From positions 2,108,001 through 2,172,000 of the forward strand of contig NW_023503374.1 of NCBI RefSeq assembly GCF_014529535.1: a stretch of 64,000 bases of DNA. Direction: 5' to 3'. Both the position numbers and the translations under genes were made by a program. This DNA is from Bradysia coprophila. Lineage: Eukaryota; Arthropoda; Insecta; Diptera; Sciaridae. The notes beneath the pieces were generated by a model, which worked only from the letters and a program-made list of their open reading frames with translations, made no database searches and was not told the DNA's origin. Shown in pieces: positions 49,501 to 60,272 of this stretch. Positions within the stretch are counted from its first letter, which is position 1. Each line of letters begins with the position of its first letter.

Positions 49501-52500
49501 TTTCGAATAATTCGTCACGACCAGATTCGCGTAGCCTATGAATGGACGACATTGACAATGGTAACGAAACATTGGAAACGACGAACGAATTACCTCGGAA
49601 AATTGTTCTTCCACTCCGTTTCGAGGTTAAATCTTGTGGCCTTAAAAGCATCCGCCTGCTGTTCAATGGTCTCTCTGACCATTTTCCAAAAACGATCGGA
49701 CACAGCTAAACTTAAATTGCGGGACGTAACCTGGTGAGGCATTATCACACCACTCCTGTAAGAAGAATGGTTGCGATGAGTTAGGACATTCGTCGATTTG
49801 GCGCGCCCTAGGGACGGTACATCAATGACGTCACGCTATTGAATTTATGACTCCAGTCAAATAAAAAGGGTCAGAATTGACCCAAATTTGTTAGACATGA
49901 CGTGACGTCATTGGAGTACAGCGTCCCCATTCACATTCTTACTGGAACAACTTCGAATTTTTGAAGAAACGCTCCTCGTAATCCTTAATACTTTCGATAG
50001 TGTCGTCTTTCCGGCCTCGTCCAGTTACAACAGCAAAGTAACCCAACGCTCTCATCGGAAACAATTTGCCGGCCAAAATTTTTCGTATCCGATCCGGATT
50101 GGCCAACTCTTCCGCCAAATCCACCTTAGTCAATACGAAAATGGTTCGCTTTCCCGTTGGATCACACTGGCTCACCAGATCGGTAACGTTGCTACGCTCA
50201 GCGTCAACGGAACCGTCTTGAATGCAAAGAATGATAGCATTCGGATTGCTCATGTAATGCTTGGTCATCTGATGAATGGAGTCTTTGGTATCGGCAGCCA
50301 TATCAACCGTCATCGTTGAAATGATTCCGGGAAGATCCACCAAAACCATACGCTGCAGACCGGGACCTTTTACCGTCATCGAAATAACATCGTTGCTAAC
50401 TGTCTTACCACCTCGAACCGACGCTCTCATGCGAAGTTCCACTTCTCTGGAAGGACACGTAATGCATGACCGACCAGCTACGAATTATGAAGCAATTGAC
50501 TCACCTTCTTAGTTCGGCCAATTCAGTTTCTTTCGTCAGATCGTATTCTCTGTCCGAGCCTCTAAACTGAGCCACATGATACGGTCCTTCAGATAATGTT
50601 ACCTTGACCGGTGCTCTTGTCATCATTTCACCACTACCACGCGGAAAGATTCTCGCTCGAGCTACGGATTCCAATACTGACGTCTTACCACTGCTTTGAT
50701 CACCGACAACGACGACACGCGGTAAGTGATCGGCTGTGGAATAGGTGGTGTCGTAGCCGGACAACTCATCCAACACTTCCGAATACATGTCGATCAAAGA
50801 TTTCTAAAAAAACAAAATTCCGTCGAAAGACAAAGACAGGTAAGAATACCATCCACACTATGATCGGAAGCCATTGTTACCTTGATCTTCTTAGTGCCAG
50901 TTTTGCGATTCGTTTTCATGATCAGAAACTGTTGCCTCAGATCCCGATTCTCCTTTTCCAGTTTTTCCATTTCCTTTTGGTATTTGATTTGCACGTTCAT
51001 GATCTCCGTTTGCAGTGCCTCGTTTTGCTGTTGCAGGGTTTCTGTAAAATCGATTTGGGAAACAATTCGAATCACAAACATTTGTTAACTTCTGTGCCAA
51101 CTGACCGTATTTCCGGCGCGAGTCATCGGTGTTCAGGGTCTTCGCGTTCACAATATTTTTGATCCGAATCTCGTCCTTGGCAACTGAAATGGATAAAAAA
51201 ATTGCTGTTAAACAGTCAAGACCGACACGCACCCAGGCTCGTCATTCAAGAATGATAAAAAACATTTTCCGAATTGCTCTTGTGAAAATGGGAGAATATT
51301 TTCCAATTCTTGTTCGAATTTTACCTCCATAGACTTGGGACACAAGTTCCGATAAACTCTGGAACGAACCTAAAGGAAACGAAACGTTTCGCATTAATCA
51401 TCAGTGGCAATTTTTGGTTTACAAATGGCAATGTGGAATAGATAATGCTTGATCACTCTTGAATGAAGAAGGTACACACACACACTTAGTTCTCGACACA
51501 TACACACACTCACGCCTGGCATGGAAATAATGTTCTCCTCTCGGTAACAGAGTCAAAATTTCCCGGTAACCAAAAATGAAAAACTGACTTCCCGGTCCAT
51601 ACATTTCTCGGTGTTTCGTTCAGCGAAGGTTTGATTTCCCAATTTTTTTCACAAAACAAAATTTTCCGGTAACTGGTCTACCAGGATACCAGATTACTTT
51701 CATGCCCGACTCAAATTCCCTTCACCGCAACCTTAAAACGACACCATCACCGAGATCGATATTTCCACTCATTGTTACACTGAACATACGTTCGGAAATT
51801 ACCTTCAAGTTGTTGATTTTCCTTTGTAGCTGCAGCTTCGATAGCGTCGTCCAATCGACTATCGAACCAGGTTCTCCATTCAGCCACTTTTTGCTCGCCC
51901 AATTGCTTGAGTCTCGGATCTGGAATTCAATCAAATTTTTGTAACCATTCCGCCCACATCCTTCCTGCCGGTACAATCTCACCGATTTCAATTGTTTCGG
52001 CAACGGATTTTGTAACCACAGCCAAATCTTTGGAGAACTGTTTCCACTGTTGATTGTCTGGGAAAATATCTTCCAGCCATTTCATGTCCGGCAATCCGTC
52101 TTTCCATTCCTCGTATCTCTATATGGGTATGAAATGGTCAATTTCAAGTCGTTTATTCAACCGATTCCACTTACTTTGTTCAATGTAACACCGCCGGTTA
52201 TAGCTCCACCCAAGACTAGATATCGAAGTCTCAATGCACCACGAATAACTCTGCAACAAAATTGCTGATGATTATGTCGGTTGTTTCAATTGATTTCCGA
52301 AAACGTTACCTTGCAACAATCATCCCGTAACTCCTTACACCGACATTAAATGTCCCGCCCGGCGGTACAGCATGCAAGAAACTTCGACTCTTAAATTTGG
52401 TATTCACCGTTCCTCCATTGAGTGATGAGAAATTCAGCCGCGGCACATTAAGTAAAGCCGGTCGGAGCACAGCATGTTTTAGGTTAAACCTGCGAACGAA

Positions 52501-52681
52501 CAATATTATTCGTCAAATTATGTGGGATCACTGTTCCTTGCGCAACCCGAAAAAAAATCAATAATTTACATAATCAATGTCAATATTACTTCATTCATTC
52601 GGACACGGAATGGAATATTCGAGGTTATGGACGAAATCGAATCGACACTTACCCATATGAGCCACGCAGCAATTGTGCCAT
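46510..52681 (-). CDS. Opa1: OPA1, mitochondrial dynamin-like GTPase (complete, 18 exons)
   Basis: OPA1 fuses inner mitochondrial membranes and shapes cristae. Exons in transcript order: 52653-52681, 52310-52489, 52175-52250, 51983-52118, 51803-51919, 51325-51369, 51106-51183, 50881-51041, 50505-50803, 49943-50446, 49594-49755, 49348-49535, 48822-49036, 48501-48758, 48322-48440, 48163-48244, 47892-48096, 46510-46574. They sum to 2919 bp, 972 residues, normal for the family. Residues 1 to about 70 are basic and Ser-rich, a mitochondrial targeting sequence, followed by a hydrophobic segment ([14 protein letters not shown], about 78-93). A coiled coil precedes the GTPase domain: P loop GDQSSGKTS 308-316, switch DLPG 411-414, TKVD 480-483. 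The end [13 protein letters not shown]...NQEK is the conserved C-terminal helix. The last intron (1317 bp) contains a transposable element; the other introns are short. No damage seen. Confidence 0.95.
46640..47873. mobile_element. repeat element with GACCCGTACGAA ends, copy 2 (in OPA1 intron)
   Basis: Same inverted ends (46661-46672 and 47859-47870) and interior as copy 1, with scattered substitutions and small indels. It fills almost all of the last OPA1 intron, ending about 20 bp before exon 17. Confidence 0.8.
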
Positions 52682-53060
52682 TGTGGTTTGAATTTATTAA
52701 AAACTATTTTTCATTCTTTAAAAAAGTATTAAAATTTCAGCTTTTCCGAGTAATTTCACTGTTTTTCTAAAGGAAGCAATTTTTCGTGTGTATGTGATTG
52801 CGCGACTGTCAAAATTTGGATTTTTTTTGTTTTACCGATAGAATCGGTAATCGTTTTTCAGGGTTAGGGTTGTATGCAATTGTTAGGGTTCACCATGGCT
52901 TAGAAAATTTACCGTGTCACAGTCAATGAACGTCAACACATTTGTACATTCATTGGTCACAGCCTTGGTTTGTATGTGACTTTCCATAATAAACGCATGA
53001 TATCATAGTCGGATAGGCTTGTTCCATCCGAATTGTCAAATTGCAACCATAGAGACATGG
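52682..53060. other. region upstream of OPA1
   Basis: Likely contains the OPA1 promoter; no motif could be assigned. From about 53009 it holds a fragment of the AGGTTTGTTCCAA MITE family (GGCTTGTTCCATCCGAATTG), cut by the next element. Confidence 0.35.
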
Positions 53061-53100
53061 AGAAATTGCGAGGGGTAACCGACTCGGGTAATTGACTACA

Positions 53101-53245
53101 CACCCTCAAAAGAATTGCCGGAGTATCCGGTAAATAATTGGAATTGATGGAATTGACCGGAATTGATCGGAATTGGCAGGAATTGATCGGAATTGATAGG
53201 AATTGACTGGAAATATGTGGAATTGTAAGGAATTGAAAGTAAATG
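53101..53245. repeat. left subterminal GGAATTG array
   Basis: About ten loosely spaced GGAATTGA/GGAATTGG motifs just inside the left terminal repeat of the 53069-55632 element. Confidence 0.8.
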
Positions 53246-55264
53246 AGAGTAAATGCTGATAAGTGTGATTATCGGAAAAAAGGGCCAGCGAATGCAAAAC
53301 CACATTATTTCCTTTTTGTTTTAATTTTAAAGGCTCCCGCACAATAAATAACAGTGTACAGTGTTGATCAGTTCCATTTTAGAACAGGTCCAACGTCCTT
53401 TTATGTTCAAAATATGCACACTGAAGGATTCTTCTTCAGAGGATTCTTGTGAGTCAGATACGGAAGAGTTTGATCCGCAACAAACAAGTGAATATTCGTC
53501 GGGGGAATGTTAGGCTGGGGCATTGCCGATTAGAAATGCTCCAGTTTCAAACCAAATTTACAAAAAAATGCATCACCGACAATATCATCTATTCCATCAA
53601 CTTTTCAAAAGCCTAAAATCTTACGATGTCGATCACTTGAACGAAACAAAAAATTGAGTGCTTTGACTTTTGCTGACGTGTGCTGAACAAATCCATTTCC
53701 TGTCGAGGTACGAACAACGTTTTGTGCATCGGACAACTGAAACCGACAAAACACAGCAATTTACTTGAAAACATACACATTTCACATTCACCATATTAAT
53801 CAGTCGTATAGTCATGAATTTTTTTTCATGGCTTGGGCATAAATTACGGAATTTTTCTCGTAACTTAGGCCCTCAGCATGAAAAGTTGTATACGCATCTG
53901 TTGTGGACGATTTATTTTAGGCACTTTCGCTTGTCGCCCTCACTTCGTTCGCGCTACAATCCGCGAAATTGCCTAAAATATACCGTACACAACATATACG
54001 AAAATAACTATTCCTGCACTATATATTCGGGAAAAACTGACATTTCTTAATGAAAAATCATGGCAAAATATGTCATATTTCAGTTGTCGGATGCACAAAA
54101 GTTTTTCGTCATTTCCTGACTTGGTACGAAAAATACTATTTATCTAAAATAAACAATGATGTGCGATGTGAAATCATTTTAAACAAAACTGCAGTCAATA
54201 GACTAAGCCAAAATGATTTTTCTTCTCAATTTTTTTACATAAAACAGCTAAAAATTGAAAATAAAGTTACCTGTGTCTCGTCTTTTGACGAAAAAACTTG
54301 AAACCGGAAAGATTTTTCACTTTATAAATTCCTGAAATATGTGATTTGCGCCATTTTCCACCCAAATTCCACATAAGGTCTTAAGTTTGCCACTTTGCAA
54401 TTACAGTAGTATGAGTAGTATTGTTCACTCAGTTCATCCAGTTTTGACTGATTCACTGAATTTTGTTTTGATGAAATGTCAAATCGGGACAGTAAATTTT
54501 AAATCTCAAACAAGTTTGTGTCGAAAATTTGTAGTATTTCGCGTAAAACAAAGTGATTCAGTTTAAATTTCGCACAGAAAATAGTTCCGAGTGTGCTCAT
54601 GCTAGTGTCTTAAACAGAATTTAGGACAAATTCTCCGAAATACTTTTAAAGACAAATTAATTTGGTCAAACATTGTGGGTGTTGTGAAAATCTCATTTTT
54701 AAAAGTAATTTGGTGTGAATTGTGCCATTCAGTGTTCAATTCCTTAATTTTATGTGCCTAGAAATTGCCTGCAATACGTTTCGTGCTAATTCAGTCGGTA
54801 AAATGTGAAGAAAACATACAAAAATATGTTGCCATTCAGGTAAACGAAATTCTTGACATGTCTGTTGTGAAGTTAGTTGTAAGTGACACCACAAAACTGA
54901 AATTATTTTGACCGTTAATTTAAAAAATGATTTTTTTGGCGGAAATGCTTTTATTTGAATGTGTGCATGATTCCGGTAAAATAAAATAGTGATAAAGTCA
55001 CCACTATTGATGACCTTTAAAATGGCATCATTGGATAAATATGATTGGCATAGTCTATTGGACGGTTTAATCTAAATTGAAATTGAAAAATCTCTTCTAA
55101 AAAGTATGAGTAAAAAGTAAAGATTCTAACAAAATGAGTCTCAAATGTAGGACAACATAGTTGTTCCAAATTTTATCTTGATATAGTCTGACGATTCTTT
55201 TTCCGAATGCTTAAGGGTTTAACTTTGACTTTAAATTTATATCTATTTGAAAATATCGATCAAT

Positions 55265-55600
55265 TATTTCGAAAATTCGTGGAATTGAAGGAATTGTTTG
55301 GAATTATAGGAATTGAAGGGCGAATCCGGCAAGTAGTGGTGTTAATCCGTTAATTAAAGAAATAAAAGGAATTAAGAGCAATTAAAAGGAATTGACAGGG
55401 AGTAACTTTAGAAATTGAAAGGGAATTGAAAGGGAATTGAAAGGGAATTGAAAGGGAATTGAAAGGGAATTAAAAGGAATTGAAAGGAATTGAACGGAAT
55501 TGAAAGGAATTGAAAGGAAATAGAGCGAATCCGGCAATTAGACGAGTTGGTCCGGTAATTGAAGTAATTAAACGGAATTGAAAGGAATTAGAAATTGATT
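55265..55600. repeat. right subterminal GGAATTGAAA array
   Basis: About twenty GGAATTGAA-type motifs, the most regular part (55417-55470) being a 13-bp GGGAATTGAAAGG-like tandem. The motif has the same orientation as at the left end, so the arrays are direct rather than inverted. Confidence 0.8.
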
Positions 55601-55640
55601 TGCCACCATTTTGGCCAGTCGGTTACCCCTCGAGAAATTG

Positions 55641-56077
55641 GGTCAGATTCATCTATCCGTTTTTCAAATGTAAAAGGTTTAAAAAAAGGATAAAGAAAAA
55701 TCCAAAAACGAGGAAGTGAGTTGTTTGTACCTCAAATGTACATTTTCAGTGTTTGAAGATATTAGAGCAATGAAGCAACCAATAAAGAATCTCTCGGTTA
55801 ACACTCTACAAAAAACCATTGTTGAAAAGATGTGGACATATTGATAGATGAAACCTTATGGAAAGGGGAGTTTCTCTGTATGTGTACGTAGACTAAAGTA
55901 GTGAACAATTTCACACTATCCTTTCAGATAATTATATTCTGGAGGACTGTTCGTGTTCCACAGTAAATTCCTATTAGTAGCTCCTCGGGAGTTATGAAAC
56001 TTCAGGAATTACAAAGTTTTCAGAGCTAAAAATTTTCGAAAATTATAAGTCACTCGACTTATAGTGATAGTAGTGCT
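55641..56077. other. unassigned spacer
   Basis: AT-rich DNA between two insertions; no gene or repeat recognised. Confidence 0.4.
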
Positions 56078-56651
56078 AATGTAAATAACATTTTCTCTCA
56101 AGGTTTCTGTATGGCAGGTATTCCGAATATAACACAGCCGCCTGGTATATCAAGAGATGATGGAAAAAGACCAGATGGTTTGACTTTGATACCATGGAGT
56201 CATGGTAGGTCTCTCTTGTGGGATGTAATATTAAGAGATACTATGGCTGCATCATATATTCGTGATTCATCGAAGAAAGCACGCTCAGTTGTTGAAAAAG
56301 CAGAGAGACATAAACATAACCATTATATTTCTTTGAAGCAAAATTATTTATTAACACCGATCGCTTTTGAGACTTTAGGTTGCATGGGTCCAGAAACAAA
56401 GAAATTTGTTGATAAATTAGGTTCTTTGATGAAGAGAGTAACTGGTGAAGTTAAATCAAAGGAATTTCTTTTACAACGGATTTGGATCGCGATACAACGT
56501 GGAAACGCAGCTTGCATTTTGGGTACATTGGGGACGAATAAGATAGATGACTTTTATTTATTGTAATTTTATTTGTGGAAATAAAAGAACGATTTTTTAC
56601 TGGCTGCGTCATTATTGTGAGCAGTCTTTTTTTTCGTTCAATAAACGTTAC
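56078..56651 (+). mobile_element. 5'-truncated non-LTR retrotransposon, copy 1
   Basis: TGATAGTAGTGCT flanks it on both sides (56065-56077 and 56652-56664), a 13-bp target duplication. It carries the end of an open reading frame and a 3' region with GGCTGCGTCATTATTGTGAGC shared with copy 2 at 59748-60260. There is no poly-A tail. Confidence 0.75.
56111..56566 (+). pseudogene. C-terminal nuclease-like domain of a retrotransposon ORF, copy 1
   Basis: A 151-codon frame with KRPDGLTLIPW (19-29), WDV (37-39), AERHKHNHY, FETLGCMGP and RIWIAIQRGNAACILGT. I know this pattern from the C-terminal end of reverse-transcriptase ORFs in many invertebrate genomes. The PD...WDV arrangement resembles a PD-(D/E)XK restriction-like endonuclease, as in R2-type elements; that fold is my inference. 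The reverse transcriptase part is missing, so it is a fragment even though its frame is intact. Confidence 0.6.
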
Positions 56652-57167
56652 TGATAGTAGTGCTGGAAGACTTACAAAAGTGTTAGACAGTTTAAACGTA
56701 AAGAGATTGATTGAGCGAGGTTCCCGGGTAAAAAAAAAGTGGTCGTGAGACGTCTTTTCGATACAGCTTTTTTGTATGGAGGCGAGACGTCTCTTTTTCG
56801 ACCTTTGAGACTGGTTTAGTTCTCATAATTCATCCGAAATTCATCAGAATTCATCCGAAACTGTGGAGAAGTCTCGTTTTAAATATTTTTCAAAGATGTT
56901 TGAGGTTGGATGAGTAGTCTATTTTCAACTTTTTACGAGTCTGTTTGAGACTGTAAGAGTAGTCTTCTTTCTAATATGTTGCGAGACTTTCTGAGATTGT
57001 CAGAGTAGTCTCATTTACAATATTTTTCGAGAATCTGTAAGACTGACAGAGAAGTCTCATTTGGAATAATTTTTTTGGACTTCAAGAGACTGCCGAGTAG
57101 TCTCATTCAGACTTGTTTGTGTGAGACTGACAGAGTAGTCTCATTTCTGCTTTACGAGACGGTAAGA

Positions 57168-57510
57168 GACTGAACGAGTAGTCTCATTTCGACTTTTTGA
57201 GACGGTATGAGACTGGATGAGTAGTCTCATTTCGACTTTTTGAGACGGTATGAGACTGGATGAGTAGTCTCATTTCGACTTTTTGAGATGGTATGAGACT
57301 GAACGAGTAGTCTCATTTCGACTTTTTGAGACGGTGTGAGACTGGATGAGTTGTCTCATTTCCACTTTCTGAGATGGTATGAGACTGGATGAGTAGTCTC
57401 ATTTCCACTTTCTGAGACGGTATGAGACTAGATGAGCAGTCTCATTTTGACTTTTTGAGACGGTATGAGACTAGATGAGCAGTGTCATTTCGACTTTTTG
57501 AGACGGTGGT
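57168..57510. repeat. 43-bp tandem repeat in the left foldback arm
   Basis: About eight units of GAGACTGGATGAGTAGTCTC followed by ATTTCGACTTTTTGAGACGG and TAT. Each unit contains GAGAC and GTCTC, so it can form a small hairpin. More diverged units lead in from 56850. Confidence 0.9.
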
Positions 57511-57540
57511 CTGATGATAATTTTTCAAGTTAAAAAAGAC

Positions 57541-57905
57541 TGTTTGAGACGTCTCACATTTTGAGTTTTTTTATTGTTTTCGAGTTTTTTTTTAACTTTT
57601 TGAGTTTTTTTTATTCATTTTGAGAGGTCTCACATTTTGAGTTTTTTTTATTCTCTTTGAGACGTCTCACATTTTGAGTTTTTTTTATTCTCTTTGAGAC
57701 GTCTCACATTTTGAGTTTTTTTATTCTCTTTGAGACGTCTCACATTTTGAGTTTTTTTTATTCTCTTTGAGACGTCTCACATTTTGAGTTTTTTTTATTC
57801 TCTTTAAGACGTCTCACATTTTGAGTTTTTTCTATTCTTTTTGAGAGGTCTCACATTTTTGAGTTTTTTTTATTATTTTTGAGACGTCTCACATTTTGAG
57901 TATGT
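57541..57905. repeat. 37-bp tandem repeat in the left foldback arm
   Basis: About nine units of GAGACGTCTCACATTTTGAG followed by a T-rich TTTTTATTCTCTTT stretch; GAGACGTCTC is a perfect 10-bp palindrome. Confidence 0.9.
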
Positions 57906-58103
57906 AAGACTGTCTCATATTCTCTGTCCCGTTTTTTGTCATTTGTTACTTCTCTGTTGAGTTCATAGATGGCCACAACTTTTCATTTCTCTTACAATTC
58001 ACTAGATCCAATTTGTACCGAAGAAGTTGACTGAAATGATTGTAATAATGTTAGTAACATTTTGATTTTTTTTAACCTTTTTTTTTATTTTGTGATGTAT
58101 TTT

Positions 58104-58163
58104 GCGGTCACCCATCCAAGTACTAACAACCGCGACCAATGATGCTTAACTTTCGGATCGGAC
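58104..58163 (-). pseudogene. 5S rRNA-derived segment
   Basis: On the minus strand, GTCCGATC.CGAAAGTTAAGC and GTTAGTACTTGGATGGGTGACCGC match the conserved internal part of 5S rRNA, including the TFIIIA-binding C box, with a 3-bp GTT duplication. The 5' part is unrecognisable and the last third of the gene is absent, so it is not a functional 5S gene. Confidence 0.8.
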
Positions 58164-58241
58164 CACCAACGACGTTACGCTTGCTGCTAAATCTGATATA
58201 TCTATTGGCAGTTTTATTTTTGAACCGTTGTTACAATTTCC

Positions 58242-58625
58242 GAGACTAAACGAGTGGTCTCTTTTCGAATAATTTTTCTTTGCACCTTCCGAGACTGACC
58301 GAGTAGTCTCGTTTCGAATATTTTCCGAGAATGTTTGAAGATGAACGAGTAGTCTTTTCGGACTTTTTTTTTGTTAGATGTGATGAGGCTGACCGAGTGG
58401 TCTCCGATTTAATACTTTTCGAGACTAAACGAGTGGTCTCTTTTCGAATAATTTTTCTTTGCACCTTCCGAGACTGACCGAGTAGTCTCGTTTCAAATAT
58501 TTTCCGAGAATGTTTGAAGATGAACGAGTAGTCTTTTCGGACTTTTTTTGTTAGATGTGATGAGGCTGACCGAGTGGTCTCCGATTTAATACTTTTCGAG
58601 ACTGAACGAGTGGTCTCTTTGCTAA
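58242..58625. repeat. 179-bp tandem repeat in the left foldback arm
   Basis: Two full units and the start of a third (GAGACT.AACGAGTGGTCTC at 58242, 58421 and 58598), nearly identical. Inverted relatives occur at about 61800-62000. Long frames across this region are repeat artefacts. Confidence 0.85.
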
Positions 58626-58764
58626 CATTTACGGGTGTGCGAGACTGGAAGAGTGGTCTCAAAATTGACATTTTTTCACTTTCGGTTCCCATAGCAAGCA
58701 TGAAAAACTCAATACATCACACGGAAAAGTACTTTCGGACCTTTGTCCTTGTGACGTAAATGAC

Positions 58765-59160
58765 TATTTCTTAGACTTTTGAGAACGGAAAAGTGTTCTC
58801 ATTTCGACAAAATATTTTCTTAGACTTTTGAGAACGGAAAAGTGTTCTCATTTCGACAAAATATTTTCTTGGACTTTTGAGAACGGAAAAGTGTTCTCAT
58901 TTCGACAAAATGTTTTCTTGGACTTTTTAGAACCAAAAAGTGGTCTCATTTGGCAAAAATATTTTCTTAGACTTTTGAGAACGGAAAAGTGTTCTCATTT
59001 CGACAAAATATTTTCTTGGACTTTTGAGAACGGAAAAGTGATCTCATTTCGACAAAATGTTTTCTTGGACTTTTGAGAACCAAAAAGTGGTCTCATTTGG
59101 CAAAAATGATTTCTTAGACTTTTGAGAACGGCAAAGTGTTCTCATTTCGACAAAATATTT
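58765..59160. repeat. 49-bp tandem repeat in the left foldback arm
   Basis: About eight units of CTTTTGAGAACGGAAAAGTG followed by TTCTCATTTCGACAAAATATTTTCTTAGA. GAGAAC/GTTCTC form an inverted pair in each unit. The same unit appears inverted at 61393-61800. Confidence 0.9.
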
Positions 59161-59164
59161 TGGC

Positions 59165-59374
59165 CGATGCTATTGGACACCGGTGTCAAATAGCATGCAT
59201 TGTGTTGTGTGGCTATTCGACACCGGATGCGAATAGCTGAGCAACACAGTGCATGCTATTTGACACCGGTGTCGAATAGCCAGACAACACAGTGAATGCT
59301 ATTTGCATCTGGTGTCGATTAGCCACACAACACAGTCAATACTAATTGACACTGGTGTCGATTAGCCAGGCAAC
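59165..59374. repeat. GCTATTCGACACCGGTGTCG-type repeat
   Basis: Four to five units of about 55-60 bp built on CGACACCGGTGTCG, a perfect palindrome, joined by CACACAACACAGTGCATGC stretches. Inverted counterparts lie at 61244-61392. Confidence 0.85.
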
Positions 59375-59480
59375 ACAGCGGATGCTATTCGACACCCACC
59401 TTTGAGAGCCAGAAATAAATTTCGCGCGCGCGAAATTTATTTCTGGCTCTCAAAGGTGGGTGTCGAATAGCATCCGCTGT
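59375..59480. repeat. perfect 106-bp palindrome
   Basis: Runs from ACAGCGGATGC to GCATCCGCTGT around a central CGCGCGCGCG with no mismatch and no spacer. It marks the inner end of the left foldback arm. Confidence 0.95.
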
Positions 59481-59747
59481 AAAGCCTGGCTATTAAAAAT
59501 CACAGGTTAAGTAGTAACGAAAATTTGACTCACAAGCTTTGGGGCTCTACTTTTGGATCACATATTTTTAAGGAATAAAACTTAAACCGGACAATGATTT
59601 AAGTTCGAAATAGTGATAGATGCAGCAATCCATCATGACCTGTCCTATCACGAACGAAACTTCAAACTCAAATATATGGAAACTATTAAACTTTTCTTAA
59701 GCATCTTCGATTCTCCTGATTTCGGTCCACTAGTGATGATTGTCCCA

Positions 59748-60184
59748 TAATACAGCCACCTGGTATCTCAAGAGATGATGGCAAAAGACCTGATGGAGTG
59801 ACTTTAATACCATGGAGTCATGGTAGGTCGTTGTTGTGGGATGTAACTGTTAGAGATACAATGGTTGCATCGTATATTAACGAGTCATCAAAGAAAGCAC
59901 GCTCAATTGCTGACAAAGCGGAGAGACATAAACATAATCATTATATGAAATTAAAGCAAAATTATTTATTCACCCCGCTTGCTTTTGAGACTTTAGGTTG
60001 CATGGGTCCTGAGACGAAGAAATTTGTAGAAAAATTGGGATCATTAATGAAAAAGGCAACTGGTGAGGCTAAATCAAAGGACTATCTTTTGCAACGAATT
60101 TCAATCGCTATACAACGTGGAAACGCCGCCTGCATTTTGGGCACATTAGGGAAAAATAGAATAGATGATTTTTATTTATTGTAA
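59748..60184 (+). pseudogene. C-terminal nuclease-like domain of a retrotransposon ORF, copy 2
   Basis: The frame is open from the insertion point through QPPGISRDDGKRPDGVTLIPW, LLWDVTVRDT and RISIAIQRGNAACILGT to TAA 60182-60184. It is clearly homologous to 56111-56566 and slightly closer to the family pattern (WDVTV, SIAIQRGNAA). The upstream part of the ORF is missing. Confidence 0.6.
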
Positions 60185-60260
60185 ATTTAATATTTTTTTT
60201 GGAAAAGATCGCTTTTTTACAGGCTGCGTCATTATTGTGAGCTGCCTTTTTTTGCGCATT
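59748..60260 (+). mobile_element. 5'-truncated non-LTR retrotransposon, copy 2 (inside the foldback)
   Basis: ATGATTGTCCCA lies on both sides (59736-59747 and 60261-60272), a 12-bp target duplication. The insert holds a related nuclease-like ORF end and the GGCTGCGTCATTATTGTGAGC 3' region of copy 1. Confidence 0.8.
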
Positions 60261-60272
60261 ATGATTGTCCCA

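Larger units (their letters stand above)
53069..55632. mobile_element. 2.56-kb non-autonomous DNA transposon with 8-bp target duplication
   Basis: The ends CGAGGGGTAACCGACT and AGTCGGTTACCCCTCG are perfect 16-bp inverted repeats, flanked by AGAAATTG on both sides (53061-53068, 55633-55640). An 8-bp duplication points to hAT- or P-type transposition. Both subterminal regions are filled with GGAATTG-type repeats. Short frames inside (for example 53401-53511 with an acidic Ser-rich product, 53814-54301) resemble no transposase, so it is probably mobilised in trans. It has split an older MITE fragment. Confidence 0.85.

Noticed and set aside
53814-54301. Transposase or THAP-like gene in the 53069-55632 element
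   Set aside because: No zinc-coordination pattern or transposase motif was found in any frame I read.
58246-59076. Open frames of 151 and 82 codons over the foldback arm
   Set aside because: Products are periodic translations of the 179-bp and 49-bp satellites.
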